The notes below the pieces were generated by a model. That model was given only the letters and a program-made list of their open reading frames with translations, did not search any database and was not told the origin of the DNA. Position numbers and translations under genes: made by a program. DNA of 64,000 bases from Clarkia xantiana subsp. parviflora (Eukaryota > Streptophyta > Magnoliopsida > Myrtales > Onagraceae), in assembly GCA_036873135.1 (NCBI GenBank), contig JAPTYO010000003.1:32058763-32122762 (forward strand), in the 5' to 3' direction. Shown here in pieces: positions 46,419 through 58,800 of the stretch; within the stretch, counting starts at the first letter, position 1, and each line of letters begins with the position of its first letter.

Positions 46419-49400
46419 ATGAAGAAGAAAGATCAGTCATGGAAGACGCCCAATTCATCAATCATCACCAGAGTTGTCCTGTTTTCCCTTTTGCTGCTGC
46501 TTCTCTCCGACCACCATTCCGACGCCAGACAGCTACTGCAAAAGACAAACGGAACCGCCGACGATGCGGCGGCGCTGCTGTCATTCAAGACCTCCTCCGT
46601 CGTTTCCGATCCCAGCGGCTACTTATCTAGCTGGACCGACCCCGGCGGCGCGTGCACGTGGCGCGGCGTTTCCTGCGGCTCCGACGGCCGCGTCCAGACC
46701 CTCGACCTCAGCGGCTTCGGACTCGCCGGAAAGCTCCACCTCCCTCACCTCGCCGCTTTACCATCGCTCAGATCGCTCAGCTTAAGAGCTAATCACTTCT
46801 CCTCCGGCGACCTTTCGGCTCCGACCGCGTGTGTTCTCGAATCCATCGACCTCTCCGCCAACAACTTCTCCGACAAGCTGCCGTCGACGTCGTTTCTTGT
46901 CTCCTGTGACCAACTCTGGTACGTTAACCTCTCCGACAACGCGATCACCGGCGGGAGCCTCAGCTTTGGCTCCGCCCTGCTTCAGCTCGACTTCTCCAGG
47001 AACCAAGTTTCCGATCCGGCGTTTTTGTCGTATTCTCTATCCAGCTGCAAAAACCTCAACCACCTCAACTTCTCCGGCAACAAAATCAGCGGCGAAGTAC
47101 TCGCCGGCGTCCACGTGTCCTGCCCCAGCCTCTCCGTCCTCGACATCTCCAAGAACAATTTATCGGGAAGCTTCAGCGATGTCGATTTTACGAGCTGCGG
47201 AAACCTCACCGTACTCAATCTATCGTACAATTTGCTGACTGGTCCGGAATTTCCGACAAGTCTGCGTAATTGTCGGATGCTGCAAACCCTAGATATGTCG
47301 CACAACGTTCTGCAGAACAAGATTCCTGGTACTCTGTTAGGAAGCTTCCAGAACCTGAGGAAGCTGTCCTTAGCGCATAATCTGTTCGTCAGTCAGGTTC
47401 CTGTCGAATTAGCGCAGCTCTGCGGCACCCTCCAGGAGCTTGACCTGTCGGGAAACAACCTCAGCGGCGGTCTGCCGTCAGAATTCGGTTCCTGTTCTTC
47501 GCTATGGAGCCTCAATGTCGGAAACAACCAACTCTCCGGCGACTTCCTCACTACAGTCGTCAGCAGAATCACCGGCCTCCGGTACCTCTATGCATCGTTC
47601 AACAATCTCACCGGACCGATCCCGACATCTCTGACGAGCTGTTCTCAGCTTCGAGTTCTCGACCTCAGCTCCAATGGCTTCACCGGAGCAATTCCGGCGG
47701 TTTTCTGCTCGTCTTCCTCTTTTCCTTCACTGGAGAAGCTGCTACTTGCAAATAACTACCTGTCGGGGAATGTTCCGTCGGAGCTCGGAAACTGCGAGAA
47801 TCTCCGGTCGATCGATTTCAGCTTCAACGATCTCGAGGGAGAGATTCCGCAACAGGTCTGGAATCTTCCGAATTTGTTGGATTTGGTAATGTGGGCGAAT
47901 AATCTAACCGGTGAGATCCCGGAAGGAATCTGCGTCAATGGCGGAAACCTAGAGATGTTGGTTTTGAACAACAATTTCATCTCCGGCCAGATTCCGAAGT
48001 CCATCGGAAAATGTACGAACTTGATTTGGGTTTCTCTATCTAGTAACCGTCTCACCGGAGAAATCCCTGCCGGAATCGGAAACCTTCCCAAGTTAGCAAT
48101 TCTCCAATTGGGGAATAACTCGTTGAGCGGTCAGGTCCCGGCTGAGCTCGGGCAGTGTTCGAGCCTCATTTGGCTCGACTTGAACAGTAACGAATTATCC
48201 GGGCCTCTCCCGCCCGAACTGGCGGATCAATCCGGGCGGGTAAGTCCGGGCAGCGTCTCGGGCAAGCAATTTGCGTTCGTGAGGAACGAGGGTGGCACGG
48301 CTTGTAGGGGAGCGGGCGGGTTGGTTGAGTTCGAGGGAATCCGACCCTCGAGACTAGAGAGTTTCCCAATGGTGCATTCCTGCCCGTCGACCCGAATTTA
48401 CACGGGCCTGACGGTTTACACTTTTGCTAGCAACGGGACCATGATCTACCTCGATTTGTCCTACAATTCGATCTCGGGGACCATTCCGGACATTTATGGG
48501 GTTATGAGTTTCTTGCAGGTGTTGAATTTAGGTCATAACGGGCTTTCGGGGAACATCCCGGAAACCCTAGGCGGTTTGAAGTCGATCGGGGTGCTCGACC
48601 TATCTTATAACCACCTTAATGGTTCGATCCCCGGGTCACTCGGGGGTTTGTCCTTCCTCAGCGACCTCGATGTCTCGAACAACAACCTAAGCGGGCCCAT
48701 TCCGTCCGGAGGGCAACTCATGACATTCCCCTCTTCGAGGTTTGAGAACAACTCGGGCCTATGTGGGGTCCCTCTGCCAAAATGCGGGTCCGGACCTTCC
48801 CAGCATGCCGTGGGTTCTTACTCGGGGAAATCGACTAAACGGGCTTTCGAGGCGGGGATGGTTACGGGGATATCGTTCTTTGTGGCATGTATTCTCGGCC
48901 TAACCCTAGTGCTTTATCGGGTCAGGGAGAATCGGAAGATGTCGGAAATAAGAGAAAAGTATATCGAGAGTCTCCCAACTTCGGGGTCGAGCAGTTGGAA
49001 GCTCTCGAGTGTTTATGAGCCGCTAAGCATCAATGTTGCAACATTCGAGAAACCCCTGAGAAAGTTAACATTCGCGCATTTGCTCGAAGCCACAAACGGG
49101 TTTAGCTCAAATACTCTGATAGGAAAAGGCGGGTTCGGCGAGGTTTACAAGGCCCAGTTGAAAGACGGGCCAATCGTGGCAATCAAGAAACTAATCCACA
49201 CAGGACAAGGTGACCGCGAATTCATGGCTGAAATGGAGACGATCGGGAAAATCAAGCACCGGAACTTAGTCCCTTTACTGGGTTATTGCAAGATCGGAGA
49301 GGAGCGACTCTTGGTGTACGAATACATGAAATGGGGGAGCCTCGAATCGGTCCTCCACGATCGGGCCGATAACGGGCTTGATTGGCCTGCAAGAAAGAAA

Positions 49401-49988
49401 ATCGCGGTCGGAGCAGCCCGCGGGCTAGCCTTCCTCCACCACAGCTGCATCCCCCACATCATCCACCGCGACATGAAATCGAGCAACGTCCTTTTAGACG
49501 AAAACTTTGAGGCCCGGGTTTCCGATTTCGGTATGGCCCGTTTGGTAAACGCCCTCGACACGCATTTGAGCGTAAGTACACTCGCCGGAACTCCGGGCTA
49601 TGTCCCACCTGAATATTACCAAAGCTTCCGGTGCACAGCAAAGGGCGACGTTTACAGTTTCGGAGTCATACTGCTCGAACTACTATCGGGAAAAAGACCG
49701 ATTGATTCCACTGAGTTTGGAGATGACAATAATCTCGTCAGCTGGGCGAAACAACTTCACCGAGAAAAACGAATCGATGAGATTCTCGACACCGAGCTCT
49801 TGACGAGCAAATCGAGCAAAGCGGAACTGTACCATTACTTGAGGATAGCGTTCGAATCGCTTGACGATCGGCCATTCAAGAGACCGACCATGATTCAGGT
49901 TATGACAATGTTTAAGGAACTTCAGGTTGATTCGGAGAGCGATGTTCTTGACGGGTTATCGGTGAAAGATTCGTTGATTGACGAGTGA
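46419..49988 (+). CDS. BRL1: BRL1-type brassinosteroid receptor-like kinase, intronless
   Basis: 1189 aa from the ATG at 46419, chosen because a signal-peptide hydrophobic run ([11 protein letters not shown]) follows at about residues 18-30. Leucine-rich repeats fill about 70-790. They are interrupted by an island domain at about 614-668 ([20 protein letters not shown]...), which in BRI1/BRL1/BRL3 forms the hormone pocket. One transmembrane helix lies near 810-835 ([20 protein letters not shown]). The Ser/Thr kinase domain begins near 885, with P-loop [16 protein letters not shown] lysine, [13 protein letters not shown] and [11 protein letters not shown], all intact. BRL1/BRL3 proteins bind brassinosteroids, mainly in vascular and stem-cell tissues; that role is inferred. 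The stretch [21 protein letters not shown] and [19 protein letters not shown] favour BRL1/BRL3 over BRI1 or BRL2. Nearness to LAS favours BRL1. Confidence 0.92.
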   Translation: MKKKDQSWKTPNSSIITRVVLFSLLLLLLSDHHSDARQLLQKTNGTADDAAALLSFKTSSVVSDPSGYLSSWTDPGGACTWRGVSCGSDGRVQTLDLSGFGLAGKLHLPHLAALPSLRSLSLRANHFSSGDLSAPTACVLESIDLSANNFSDKLPSTSFLVSCDQLWYVNLSDNAITGGSLSFGSALLQLDFSRNQVSDPAFLSYSLSSCKNLNHLNFSGNKISGEVLAGVHVSCPSLSVLDISKNNLSGSFSDVDFTSCGNLTVLNLSYNLLTGPEFPTSLRNCRMLQTLDMSHNVLQNKIPGTLLGSFQNLRKLSLAHNLFVSQVPVELAQLCGTLQELDLSGNNLSGGLPSEFGSCSSLWSLNVGNNQLSGDFLTTVVSRITGLRYLYASFNNLTGPIPTSLTSCSQLRVLDLSSNGFTGAIPAVFCSSSSFPSLEKLLLANNYLSGNVPSELGNCENLRSIDFSFNDLEGEIPQQVWNLPNLLDLVMWANNLTGEIPEGICVNGGNLEMLVLNNNFISGQIPKSIGKCTNLIWVSLSSNRLTGEIPAGIGNLPKLAILQLGNNSLSGQVPAELGQCSSLIWLDLNSNELSGPLPPELADQSGRVSPGSVSGKQFAFVRNEGGTACRGAGGLVEFEGIRPSRLESFPMVHSCPSTRIYTGLTVYTFASNGTMIYLDLSYNSISGTIPDIYGVMSFLQVLNLGHNGLSGNIPETLGGLKSIGVLDLSYNHLNGSIPGSLGGLSFLSDLDVSNNNLSGPIPSGGQLMTFPSSRFENNSGLCGVPLPKCGSGPSQHAVGSYSGKSTKRAFEAGMVTGISFFVACILGLTLVLYRVRENRKMSEIREKYIESLPTSGSSSWKLSSVYEPLSINVATFEKPLRKLTFAHLLEATNGFSSNTLIGKGGFGEVYKAQLKDGPIVAIKKLIHTGQGDREFMAEMETIGKIKHRNLVPLLGYCKIGEERLLVYEYMKWGSLESVLHDRADNGLDWPARKKIAVGAARGLAFLHHSCIPHIIHRDMKSSNVLLDENFEARVSDFGMARLVNALDTHLSVSTLAGTPGYVPPEYYQSFRCTAKGDVYSFGVILLELLSGKRPIDSTEFGDDNNLVSWAKQLHREKRIDEILDTELLTSKSSKAELYHYLRIAFESLDDRPFKRPTMIQVMTMFKELQVDSESDVLDGLSVKDSLIDE

Positions 49989-50810
49989 TTCGGGTCGGAG
50001 TTTTTACAGTGCTGTAAATAGAGAGGTTTTTACCTTTATGCAATATATATGCGGTAAAAAAGGAAGTTTTTAGTTTTACTTTGCTACATTAGTTCATCGT
50101 TCTGTAGCAGTTTTGTTTTCGGATCGGTATAGTTCATAGGATTGCTGTAAAGTTGTAGCAATATATTATACCATTGTTCTGAAGTGAATTGGACATGATT
50201 TAGTTGCTACTAAGGTTGTCTTTTTAGGTAACTACTAACTTATAAAACTCTATGGTGAAGTTAAATTTGTTTAAGTACGGAATTATTTTTACTTTTGGTT
50301 AAATCACATAGATTATAAAAAAGGCAAAATAAAAAAAAAAAACGATTGTTTCTGCAGTTTCAAATTAGAAACATTACAATCAAAAAAAATTAGAAACATT
50401 AAGGTTAAGACCTGTCTTCAAAACCAGACATTGACCAGCAATATGGTAGGTTCCCGGTTAGATCGGATCAACCGGTTTAAAAAAAACTGCCCAGTTCAAT
50501 ATTTCTTTCTAAATTCCAGGAAAAGTCTTGTTTAGATTTTTTTTTTCTTATTTAAACCGTGATCCAACACCGATTTATTCGATCTAACATGATTTTCACT
50601 CGATGAATTGGGTGCAGTCAATTTTTTTTACTAGAACCAAACCGCTCGCATGATCGTTCACGGTCCGACCGAGCGTCAGTCCTGTCCAGTTTTCAAAATA
50701 TTAGTTAAAATTACTCTCCCTAAAAGTGTCTCCAACGGATTTGAACTTCGTTCACTTGACGCAGCTTATTTTTATTAATTGGTCCGACCAAATCTTCTAG
50801 GTTATTTCAT
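49989..50810. other. BRL1 3' flank
   Basis: Probable 3'UTR up to about 50200, then AT-rich sequence with ccggtt/aaccgg words near 50450-50700. No gene seen. Confidence 0.4.
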
Positions 50811-51645
50811 CAATTAGTTACTTATGTTTGCCCAGCGTGACTCAATTGTTAGTTTAGTTTTTTTACGTAATAGTTTGGTTACATATGTTTTATGATGTGA
50901 TTAAATAGTTATAAAATGACAAATTTACCCTTACCTTAAGTAAATTCAAGTGTTATTCATATGGTTCTTCTTGTTCTCCATCATGTTATTTATCCGTTTC
51001 ATCAAGTTTTAACAATTTGTTCAAACTAAACCTCAAAATCGAATCTGAATTTCAATCTATATTCGAATTCGAATAGAGATGTTGCGTTAAGGGTTCACAT
51101 CCTAGTGGGAGTTCGTGAGTTCAGATTACATGGGTTCAGGAACCCAGATGCAGAATCAGATGGTGCTTTATGACGAATCAATTGCTCTAAAAGCTATGTA
51201 ATTCTTATACCCAGTTCTGTGTATAAAATGAAATAAGTTACTGGTTAATTGTTTCCTGAATCTTCATGGTTGATGTTCATTACGGAAATTACAATGACAA
51301 TGCAGTTAAGAAATCAATTTTTTAATGGTTAGATTAAACATGATTTTATAATAAAAACCCCTATGCATATGAGTTCTAATTCGAATCTAAAAACATGATT
51401 TTTTTGCTGAAAAAAATTATAATTATCTGAAATTTTTGATGAATTGACAATTAACATGATGAATTTGATGAAGAACATAATGAATTTGACTAAGAACATG
51501 ATGAACACGATGAACATAGAATGATATTTTGGACTTTTCATTTTATCGTAACTATTTAATCACGTATTGTAAACATAGATAACCAAAATGCACATGTTTA
51601 AACCAAACGGTCACATTGCAAAACATAAGTAGCCAAACTATGTAT
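50811..51645. mobile_element. Foldback element with ~120-bp inverted ends
   Basis: tagttacttatgtttgccca...gattaaatagttataaaatg on the left is mirrored by cattttatcgtaactatttaatc...gcaaaacataagtagcca on the right. The ends share words with the palindromic MULE at 13483 (gttac(c/t)ta(c/t)gtttgca). No target duplication could be fixed. The interior includes an imperfect (aagaacatgatgaa)n tract near 51450-51520. Confidence 0.5.
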
Positions 51646-52445
51646 TAAACCCAATCTTCTAAGATTCAATTACAAATTACTTATTGAAAAAGGGGAACAA
51701 GCGAACACAAAAGCAACGAATTATGAGGGCCTTTTACAGAAAATGGGCCTCATAAGATGTTTGCCATGAAAGCCCAATAATTGAGGCCCATTATTAAAAA
51801 GTAAGGTCCAAGCCTTTTACTCCAGATAAGACCCAATATAAAAAAACTAGCATTGGTTTGATCTTGTATAAAAATGCTTTATAAATTACAAGCGTAATCA
51901 TCAACCTGTAAAAAAATGAGTTTCCAGAGAAAACCTGTAAAAAAATGTTTTACGATATTATTGTAGTGATTTTTATTATTATACTATTAAACTGGAAAGT
52001 AAAATTTAATTAATAATAATAATAGTAATAATATTAGGAAAGAAAAGCTTAGTGTTCTTTACAGGAATATCAGAGACATGCGGAGCGGACCGTCTGGCGG
52101 GAGTTTCTCACTTTTGGCACAGAAAAAGACAAAGAACCAGTCAAACTAATCTTTTTTTGAATTAGGCCCCACATTTATTAACCGTATCCTAAATAATTAA
52201 TTAGTTTAATAATTATAGTATTAGTGTTTTTTAAAATATCTTTTTTATTAATATTATATTATTGTAATATCATATTATATATAATATAATAATATTAAAT
52301 AAAAAGTTGCAATAAACGAGCGGCTGCTTGGTAAAGTAAAACATTAATCGGTACAATCATGGCCGGATCAATTAGTGAATCTCACCCAAATACTCTTGAA
52401 AATATTTTAATCTTACTAATGGCACAAATAATTGTGTTTTAAACA

Positions 52446-52478
<33 letters not shown>

Positions 52479-52745
52479 CTGAGATGAAGTTCTCATTCAA
52501 TGTAATAATAGTAATTACTGAATAATGATATAATAAAATATATCGGTTTTCCGTCTATTAATTATAAATTTTGAGTTCAAGTTATATGAATAGAAAATAA
52601 TGGCTAATATTTCACTTATTATGACCTGACACGATGCGAATGAATATTATTCTATATGTGTAAGTATGCCGATAATATTTATCCTTCTGACGAGTCCCTT
52701 AAGATATACTCACCGAAAGAAAAAAAAAAACTATAATTTTTTTTT
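51646..52745. other. AT-rich intergenic DNA with an (AAT)n microsatellite
   Basis: (AAT)n of about 11 units at 52445-52480. No gene seen. GGCCCA-type words cluster at 51735-51790 without an obvious gene nearby. Confidence 0.5.
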
Positions 52746-52749
52746 TCAC

Positions 52750-52955
52750 AAGTTGGTTCTAGGAGCCCATCAGCAAAGCAGCACTCGTAGTATGTTTACT
52801 TTATATTTAGACTAATTATCACTCACATTAGGTCAACCCGTAATGAATAAAGTGTTCACCATGAATATATTTTCATTCTCATTTCAGCGTGTTTTAACTC
52901 ATAACCTCTAGTTAAGTGATGATGCGCTGAACCGCTACACCATATTACATCGTTA
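52750..52955 (-). repeat. SINE-like repeat, family B
   Basis: Matches the copy at 1185-1394 in block order, including cccgtaatgaataaagtgtt and, at its minus-strand start, a box A-like ggtgtagcggttcagcgc. Confidence 0.45.
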
Positions 52956-53237
52956 CCATCACTTCAATGCTACCAATAAATTCTGAATTTCAGTGGGATA
53001 TTTAAGTGAATAAATTTGGATATCCAAAAATTTATTGTAATTAGTAACTTGTATTAATATATATTATTTTATTTTATTGAGTTTTAAGTTGATATATTAT
53101 TAGATTAATAAATAAATTAGGAGTCACATGAAGATTACATTAGACGACCGAAGGGTTGTTTTGTAGTACAATAAACGACATGTGGAGCTGTTTATGGAAG
53201 ACGACTGGGTCGGCTATACGGCTTGCTTACTTCATAT

Positions 53238-53263
53238 ATTATATATATATATATATATATATA
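53238..53263. repeat. (AT)n microsatellite
   Basis: About 12 uninterrupted AT units. Confidence 0.8.
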
Positions 53264-53604
53264 ATGAGCCATATAATCCACCATTTTTTTTAGTAATAAA
53301 TAATAATTATTATATGGGTATATATAGCTAAGTTCGAAATAATTAATAGTAAAATTGATGATAAATATAAGCAGATACATTTGATGATTATAAATTTGAA
53401 TATTGCCTAGCTAGCTAGCTACTTGATAATTTTAGGTATGACATGTCATTCTCTATATATCAATCAATTAAGCTCGAATATATGTGGATTCAACTTGAGT
53501 AGTAACTTTTGACTTTTGGAGGAAGATTAGGCCGATTATTTATAGCCGTTCTACATTTCCAATCTGATAAGTTTGAATTATTTATTCTTAATAACTATTG
53601 TTTG

Positions 53605-53955
53605 ATTGATACGGTGATTTAATGGTTAAAAAAACTTACACTTAATTTGAATTTGAAGTCTCAGGTTTTAAAAACTCTTAATTAGTTATTTGGTTGTAAT
53701 TTAATTAAAATATTAAGTTTCGTCTGTGTCACGTAATGTATTAGTTATAAAAATAGACGAGTAAAATTAGAGGCTTAACAAGACACAATTTGACTATAGA
53801 GACTGCTAGTGAGAATAAGTTGACAAGCCAGCGCAAACAGTGGTTGTTAATTAAGTCTGGTCGGAAAATCTTTCAGACCGTGAGTAAGAGAGTCCGGACA
53901 TTAATTAGCGAAAATGGTTTAGAATTGACACTACTATTCAATTCCATTCTCTTAA
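53605..53955 (+). repeat. SINE-like repeat, family A
   Basis: acggtgatttaatggttaaaa (A-box-like) starts the copy; the B-box region is decayed (caggttttaaaaac). The body keeps gacgagtaaaat and a tail gagagtccggacatta. Confidence 0.4.
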
Positions 53956-55026
53956 AAAAAAATTGGATTACCGAGGAAAATAATAATATATGACGTTTGT
54001 CCCTCCCATTTTTTAAATTTTGTAATAATACTTTAGATATTTATGAAGAAAAAAACTATCCTACTTGAATAAACTCTCATTTTCGCTCAAAGAAACATCC
54101 CATTTTTTTATTAAAAATTTAGTAACTATTTTTATGGTGCACCTAATCTATGGTGGAGCCACAATACAATGGAACAGAATGTTCCCATTTATTTATCGTG
54201 TATATACATAAGTATAATTTAGGTATATTATGCACGTAATTATTAAGATGTAAAATACAGGGGTTGAAACCTTTATTAGTAAAAGTATACCATTTATTAC
54301 TTATTTAGTTTTGTTATAGCTTATATATAATATATATAATAAATCCATATTTAATTATGAAACGTTGAGGTGTCATGTGTGCACCTCTATTGTAAATATT
54401 TTAGATAGATTATTGCCTTTATCACGTATTATTTGCTTTTCCATATATAATTATATATAAATCATACTTCATCACTTGTTTTCAATCCCCATATCAATCA
54501 ATTGTACATATAGATAGTTTATCTAAATTAGGGTTCAGGAAATCCTTGAGGGACAAGACATGGATGGAGACACTTATTATTGGCACATCTCTCACACATT
54601 TGCACATGCATTTGTTTTTTTATGACATCAACATATATATATACCATACATTATCTTTTATATGTATCAGATTAAATATATATAGTGCGGGAAGTGGCGT
54701 ACATACGAATGTTTGTAATATAAGATTGTATGTTAAAAAAAAAAAAAAAAATCACGTCGCTCATTATTGTTATAAATGTGTGTATAAATCTAATTCAATC
54801 ATTTATTTTGATCATTATGTGTATTGATTGCTCGATATGTATATTAGATCAATTGATGTGTTGGGAGGTTGCCTTTCATGCATCGATCCCTTTTGCTTTA
54901 TCATTGGTGTGCCTACCATTTTGAGATCTAATCATATCCTACATCTTATCCTTATATAATCATATCCTACATATGCACTAATTAATATCCAAGGATAAAT
55001 GTGTTTTTAGTACATAAAATTTTACC
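53956..55026. other. AT-rich intergenic sequence
   Basis: No gene seen. The open frames at 54546-54827 and 54730-54924 lack any domain. Confidence 0.4.
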
Positions 55027-55345
55027 AGTATCATCAACAACGATGATCTAGTGGTTAAGAGTGTATATATTCTTATGTGATTTGGTTAAGAAGTTTCAGA
55101 TTTAAAACCTCTTAACGGTCTCACCTCGCGGTGACCTGTTAAAAAAATTGGGTCCCGCCAAGCCTACGTACCGCGTCATGCCATATGAGAAGGCGAGTAA
55201 AACTGAACTTAACTATATTTGACTGTTGGTGGAGCTACGTTGATGAGGTAACTGTATGCAAGAGAACCTGGAAAAAAATCATATTATAAACAGAAGAGCC
55301 CGGACATTACGTAACAAGATGAGATTGAATCGTAGTATCCCATTC
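55027..55345 (+). repeat. SINE-like repeat, family A
   Basis: cgatgatctagtggttaagag (A box), cagatttaaaacctctta (decayed B box), cacctcgcggtgacc, gcgagtaaaactgaact, and an end with cattacgtaacaagatgag. This is nearly the full consensus order. Confidence 0.5.
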
Positions 55346-55679
55346 TTTTACTTGCAAAAAAAAAATACATGAAATTTTTACATTTTGATAATCAATTTTT
55401 TGTTTTGTTTTTACTTTTGGGTATTTAATAATTGGTTATAATAATATATTTTAAATGTTTGTGTTAAATTTTTCATTTTTTTATGGTAGCAATCTAATAG
55501 TATATTTCTATTACTATGAGTAAAAAAGACACGACTAGAAAAAAAATAGTTACTAAATTATAGAAATAAATAACAAATGAGATACATAATATATATATAT
55601 ATAATGTTTTTTTGGCCAACATATATAAGAGGAATATATAATAAATATCTATAATAGTGTACAATATGCACCTGTTAGA

Positions 55680-56425
55680 TCCCTCAAAGTAAAAATAATA
55701 ACGATAATTGATGGACATTTGCCCAATTTGGGTTCGTATTTACATTTTGAACTTCGTAAACACGTCGAAAATCACATAACGGATCTAAAACGCGTCACCC
55801 GAGGTTCAAAACGGTCCGGAAGCGCGTGCGCGTCCAGACCGGACCTCCGGAATGCTGAGGCAATCCGGATGTCCGGATTGCTGGCGCCGTCCGGGTTGCC
55901 TTTAGGCAATCCGAACCCCGTCGGATTGCCCAAGTCTGACGGGGTTCGGACTGCTGTCTAGGTACCGCGCACTATCCCTGTTTACATACATTGAGTAAAG
56001 AGTCTCCCAAAGCCAAACTTAATCAAACCAGACGACGTTCCTCGTTTCCTTTAAGACCGGCGTCAAACCGTACAAAAACCGGGCTCGGTTCTAAGGTTGC
56101 CTATAAATAGGGGACCATGGCCTCCCATTTCAACTCATATTCTCAAGAGATTGAATTTGAAGCTCTGACCTCTCTCTAAAATTTTTCTTTCTCTAGACTC
56201 TTATTTAAGCATCGGAGAGGGCTCAACCAGCACCCCTCTCCGTGTTGGTTACTGCCCTTTTTGTAGGTAAGGAGCGCGCAAAACCGGTGAAGTGCACGTT
56301 GCCGACAACCAGCTGCCGTCATCCGACAACCAGCTGCCGTCATCCAACAACCCGCTGCCGTCATCCGACAACCCGACACGATCACAACCCGAAGTGCCGA
56401 AGAGTCCGACTCCCGGTTGAATTTG
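55680..56425 (+). mobile_element. Probable solo LTR or LTR remnant
   Basis: GC-rich island in AT-rich DNA, with a TATA box (cctataaatagg near 56101-56112) followed by a CT-rich leader and then gcatcggagaggg. The layout resembles the LTR-like block at 38837 read on its minus strand. Ends are not exact. The upstream part is full of tccgga/ccggat words. Confidence 0.45.
56291..56374 (+). repeat. 21-bp tandem repeat, four units
   Basis: Four successive units of the form ccgacaaccagctgccgtcat. The first two are nearly identical, the third differs at two sites, and the fourth is only half conserved. Confidence 0.75.
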
Positions 56426-56429
56426 GACG

Positions 56430-57443
56430 CAACAATAATAATCTGATACTAGTTTATTAAATCCTTAAAGCTTATCTTAAATATATTTTACAAAGAAGAA
56501 ATTGCTATCCGCTACTAATATAAGTAAACACGTTCTATATTTTTTTTTGGCCATGCAAACACGTTCGATTTGATTATTCACTCATCCACCATTTAATAAT
56601 TGAATACAATGTTCTACAAATGGGTACTATTAAAGCTTCTATATATTGTCATTTTTCAGGTTCCTGATCGTAGCAAAGATTCCTAAAATCCGCAGTTTTT
56701 TTTGCGAATTTTTTATAAGTAATATCATGAAAATGATCCAACCATAAACCTATATATGCAGATTTTGTTGGTGATGATTATTTACTATATATATATAAAT
56801 ATGGATGCATACATGCATGATTTATTTTTATTTTTTTTGTAAAATGCATACATACATGATGCATTGTGTAATATATGACTATAATAAATATGAACAATAA
56901 TATTTATTTATAATTAAAACGTGAAAAGTGCAAAGCAATTCAGATATCTAAAAGAAAATATAATTATACTTTATTAAATTAGATGATAACACCTGATGAA
57001 ATAAATATTAATATGTTTAAAATTTAAAGTTAGGTCTCTAAACCTTTTGGGTCAAAATGTGAATTATCAAGCCACGTAATTAACAAAACCGTAAAATCTA
57101 AGCTTTAAAATATACTATAATTTTTTTATTAAATAATATATTTTATATATAAACTTGAATGTCCATAACCATAAGCATAATTTATTTTATTTATTATAAT
57201 ATTGTTTAGTTTTATATATCGTAATTAAAAAATCACATATTACTTTTTAACGATTTTATGTTTTACAGACTATTATATTTTATGTTAAATTTATATAAAT
57301 CAAGTCGTTCCAAGTAATATATGATATCATATATTTATACTTTATATACACTACTATAAAAAATAAATAAAAAGAATAATGTGCAAATATCTTTTTAATA
57401 TATATTGGTTTAATTAAATATTTTTGCTTATTCTAACTTATAA

Positions 57444-57445
<2 letters not shown>
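56430..57445. other. AT-rich intergenic sequence
   Basis: No gene or clear element seen. Confidence 0.45.

Positions 57446-57447
<2 letters not shown>

Positions 57448-57501
<54 letters not shown>
57448..57501. repeat. (AT)n microsatellite
   Basis: About 27 AT units. Confidence 0.85.
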
Positions 57502-57504
<3 letters not shown>

Positions 57505-57519
57505 ATGGATATACACACA

Positions 57520-58052
57520 ACTGAAACTCATTTGACTCAATTTATTCGCCACGCCGACCTTACGCATGGTTATAAACGAAACCTCGACCCTAAAATCGAC
57601 TAAGGACCTAAAAAAATCACCCTCGAACGAAAAAGCGGTCCGGATGATAATCCAGATTGATGATTAGTTTCCATCCGGATTAGTCCGGACGGAATGATAT
57701 TCGTTCTGATCAGTCCTGATGGTTGGTCATTCAAGACTAGTCTGGATGGGTACTCACCCATTCGGACTAGTCCGACCGGTTCGTACGCGCCTGGACCCCT
57801 ACTTAGGCTACGTCCTTCGATGTCACTTCGAAACACCAACACCCGTATGAAAAATACGCGGACCCCCACCAAATATTGTGGACCCCTCCGATGCCAAACA
57901 GGAAGTGAACCTGTCTTATCCGTGAATACAACGCTATCCCCGGTTAAGACAATTCTTAGCCGGATTAATGTCCATGAGTTATATAAATAGAAGTCAAGGT
58001 CATTCATTCCAAAGGTAACTTGGGATGTAACTTGATTGAACTATGACTTCTC
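57520..58052 (+). mobile_element. LTR-like remnant, cut by a CACTA end
   Basis: Shares ccggat/agtccgga-rich sequence and a TATA box (gttatataaatag near 57978-57990) with the blocks at 38837 and 55680. The leader continues into tgaactatgacttct, where the CACTA terminus starts. Confidence 0.4.
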
Positions 58053-58260
58053 ACTACAAGAATGTAGGGTCAATTAACTCGAACTTTGACACGGGGTGTT
58101 TTTCCGTGTCAAATTGCCACAGAATTACTACGGATTTGACACGATCTTTTAGTTAACACGAACTTCAACACGATCTTTTGCCTTGTGTCAAACTGACACG
58201 ACCTTTAACACGGGTCTGACACAAGTATAATGTCCCGAATTAAATTCGCGTACAATTTGT
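58053..58260 (+). mobile_element. CACTA element terminus with subterminal repeats
   Basis: cactacaagaatgtaggg is the conserved plant CACTA end. It is followed by many copies of tgacacg/cgtgtca in both directions over 180 bp, as in the transposase-binding subterminal regions of En/Spm elements. The other end (…tagtg) was not found within the window. Confidence 0.6.
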
Positions 58261-58334
58261 GGAAGAAAAATTATTGAACATGATCTTGACTCGAATTAGA
58301 CACGAGGCACAAATATATGTATTTTTTATTAAAA

Positions 58335-58440
58335 TAAAAGTGGGTGCATGAAGATTCGAACCAATAACCTCAAATTGTATTGTATTAATAATTCACGCAC
58401 TGCCACTTAACTAAATGAATTCTTTTGACGTATACTGCTG
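58335..58440 (-). repeat. tRNA/SINE-like remnant
   Basis: On the minus strand ttagttaagtggcagtgcg (A-box-like) and ggttattggttcgaatctt (B-box-like) lie about 40 bp apart. Single copy, degenerate. Confidence 0.35.
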
Positions 58441-58544
58441 AAAAATAAAATTTGATACCTAAATTTGTCTGAATGTTAAGGATTTTAGTTTATGATATTA
58501 TATAATTGTATTAATCATCCATGTATATGAGTTTTACATTTTAA

Positions 58545-58800
58545 GTACATTCAAAATCACAAAGTTAATCCTAAAGTATGCATTTAAAATCACAATAGTT
58601 GATCCTAAAAATATATTTAGAATCACCATATTTATCTATAAATCACACATTTAGAATCAATAAAGGCTATTGACCCTAAAATTGCATTTAGAATCATTAC
58701 ATTTTACTCTAAATGACACATTTAGAATCAAAGTTTCCTTAAAAACATTTAAAGCGACTAAGTTGACCATAAGACCCACATTTATAATATAATAATTAGG
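58545..58800 (+). repeat. Degenerate ~40-bp tandem repeat
   Basis: About six units of the form (a/g)catttagaatcac...a.gttgatcctaaa, for example near 58580, 58615, 58650, 58690 and 58725. Confidence 0.55.

Noticed and set aside
46439..48369. Several alternative-frame open frames inside BRL1
   Set aside because: They are shadows of a long GC-rich exon; only the 1189-aa frame has the LRR and kinase motifs.
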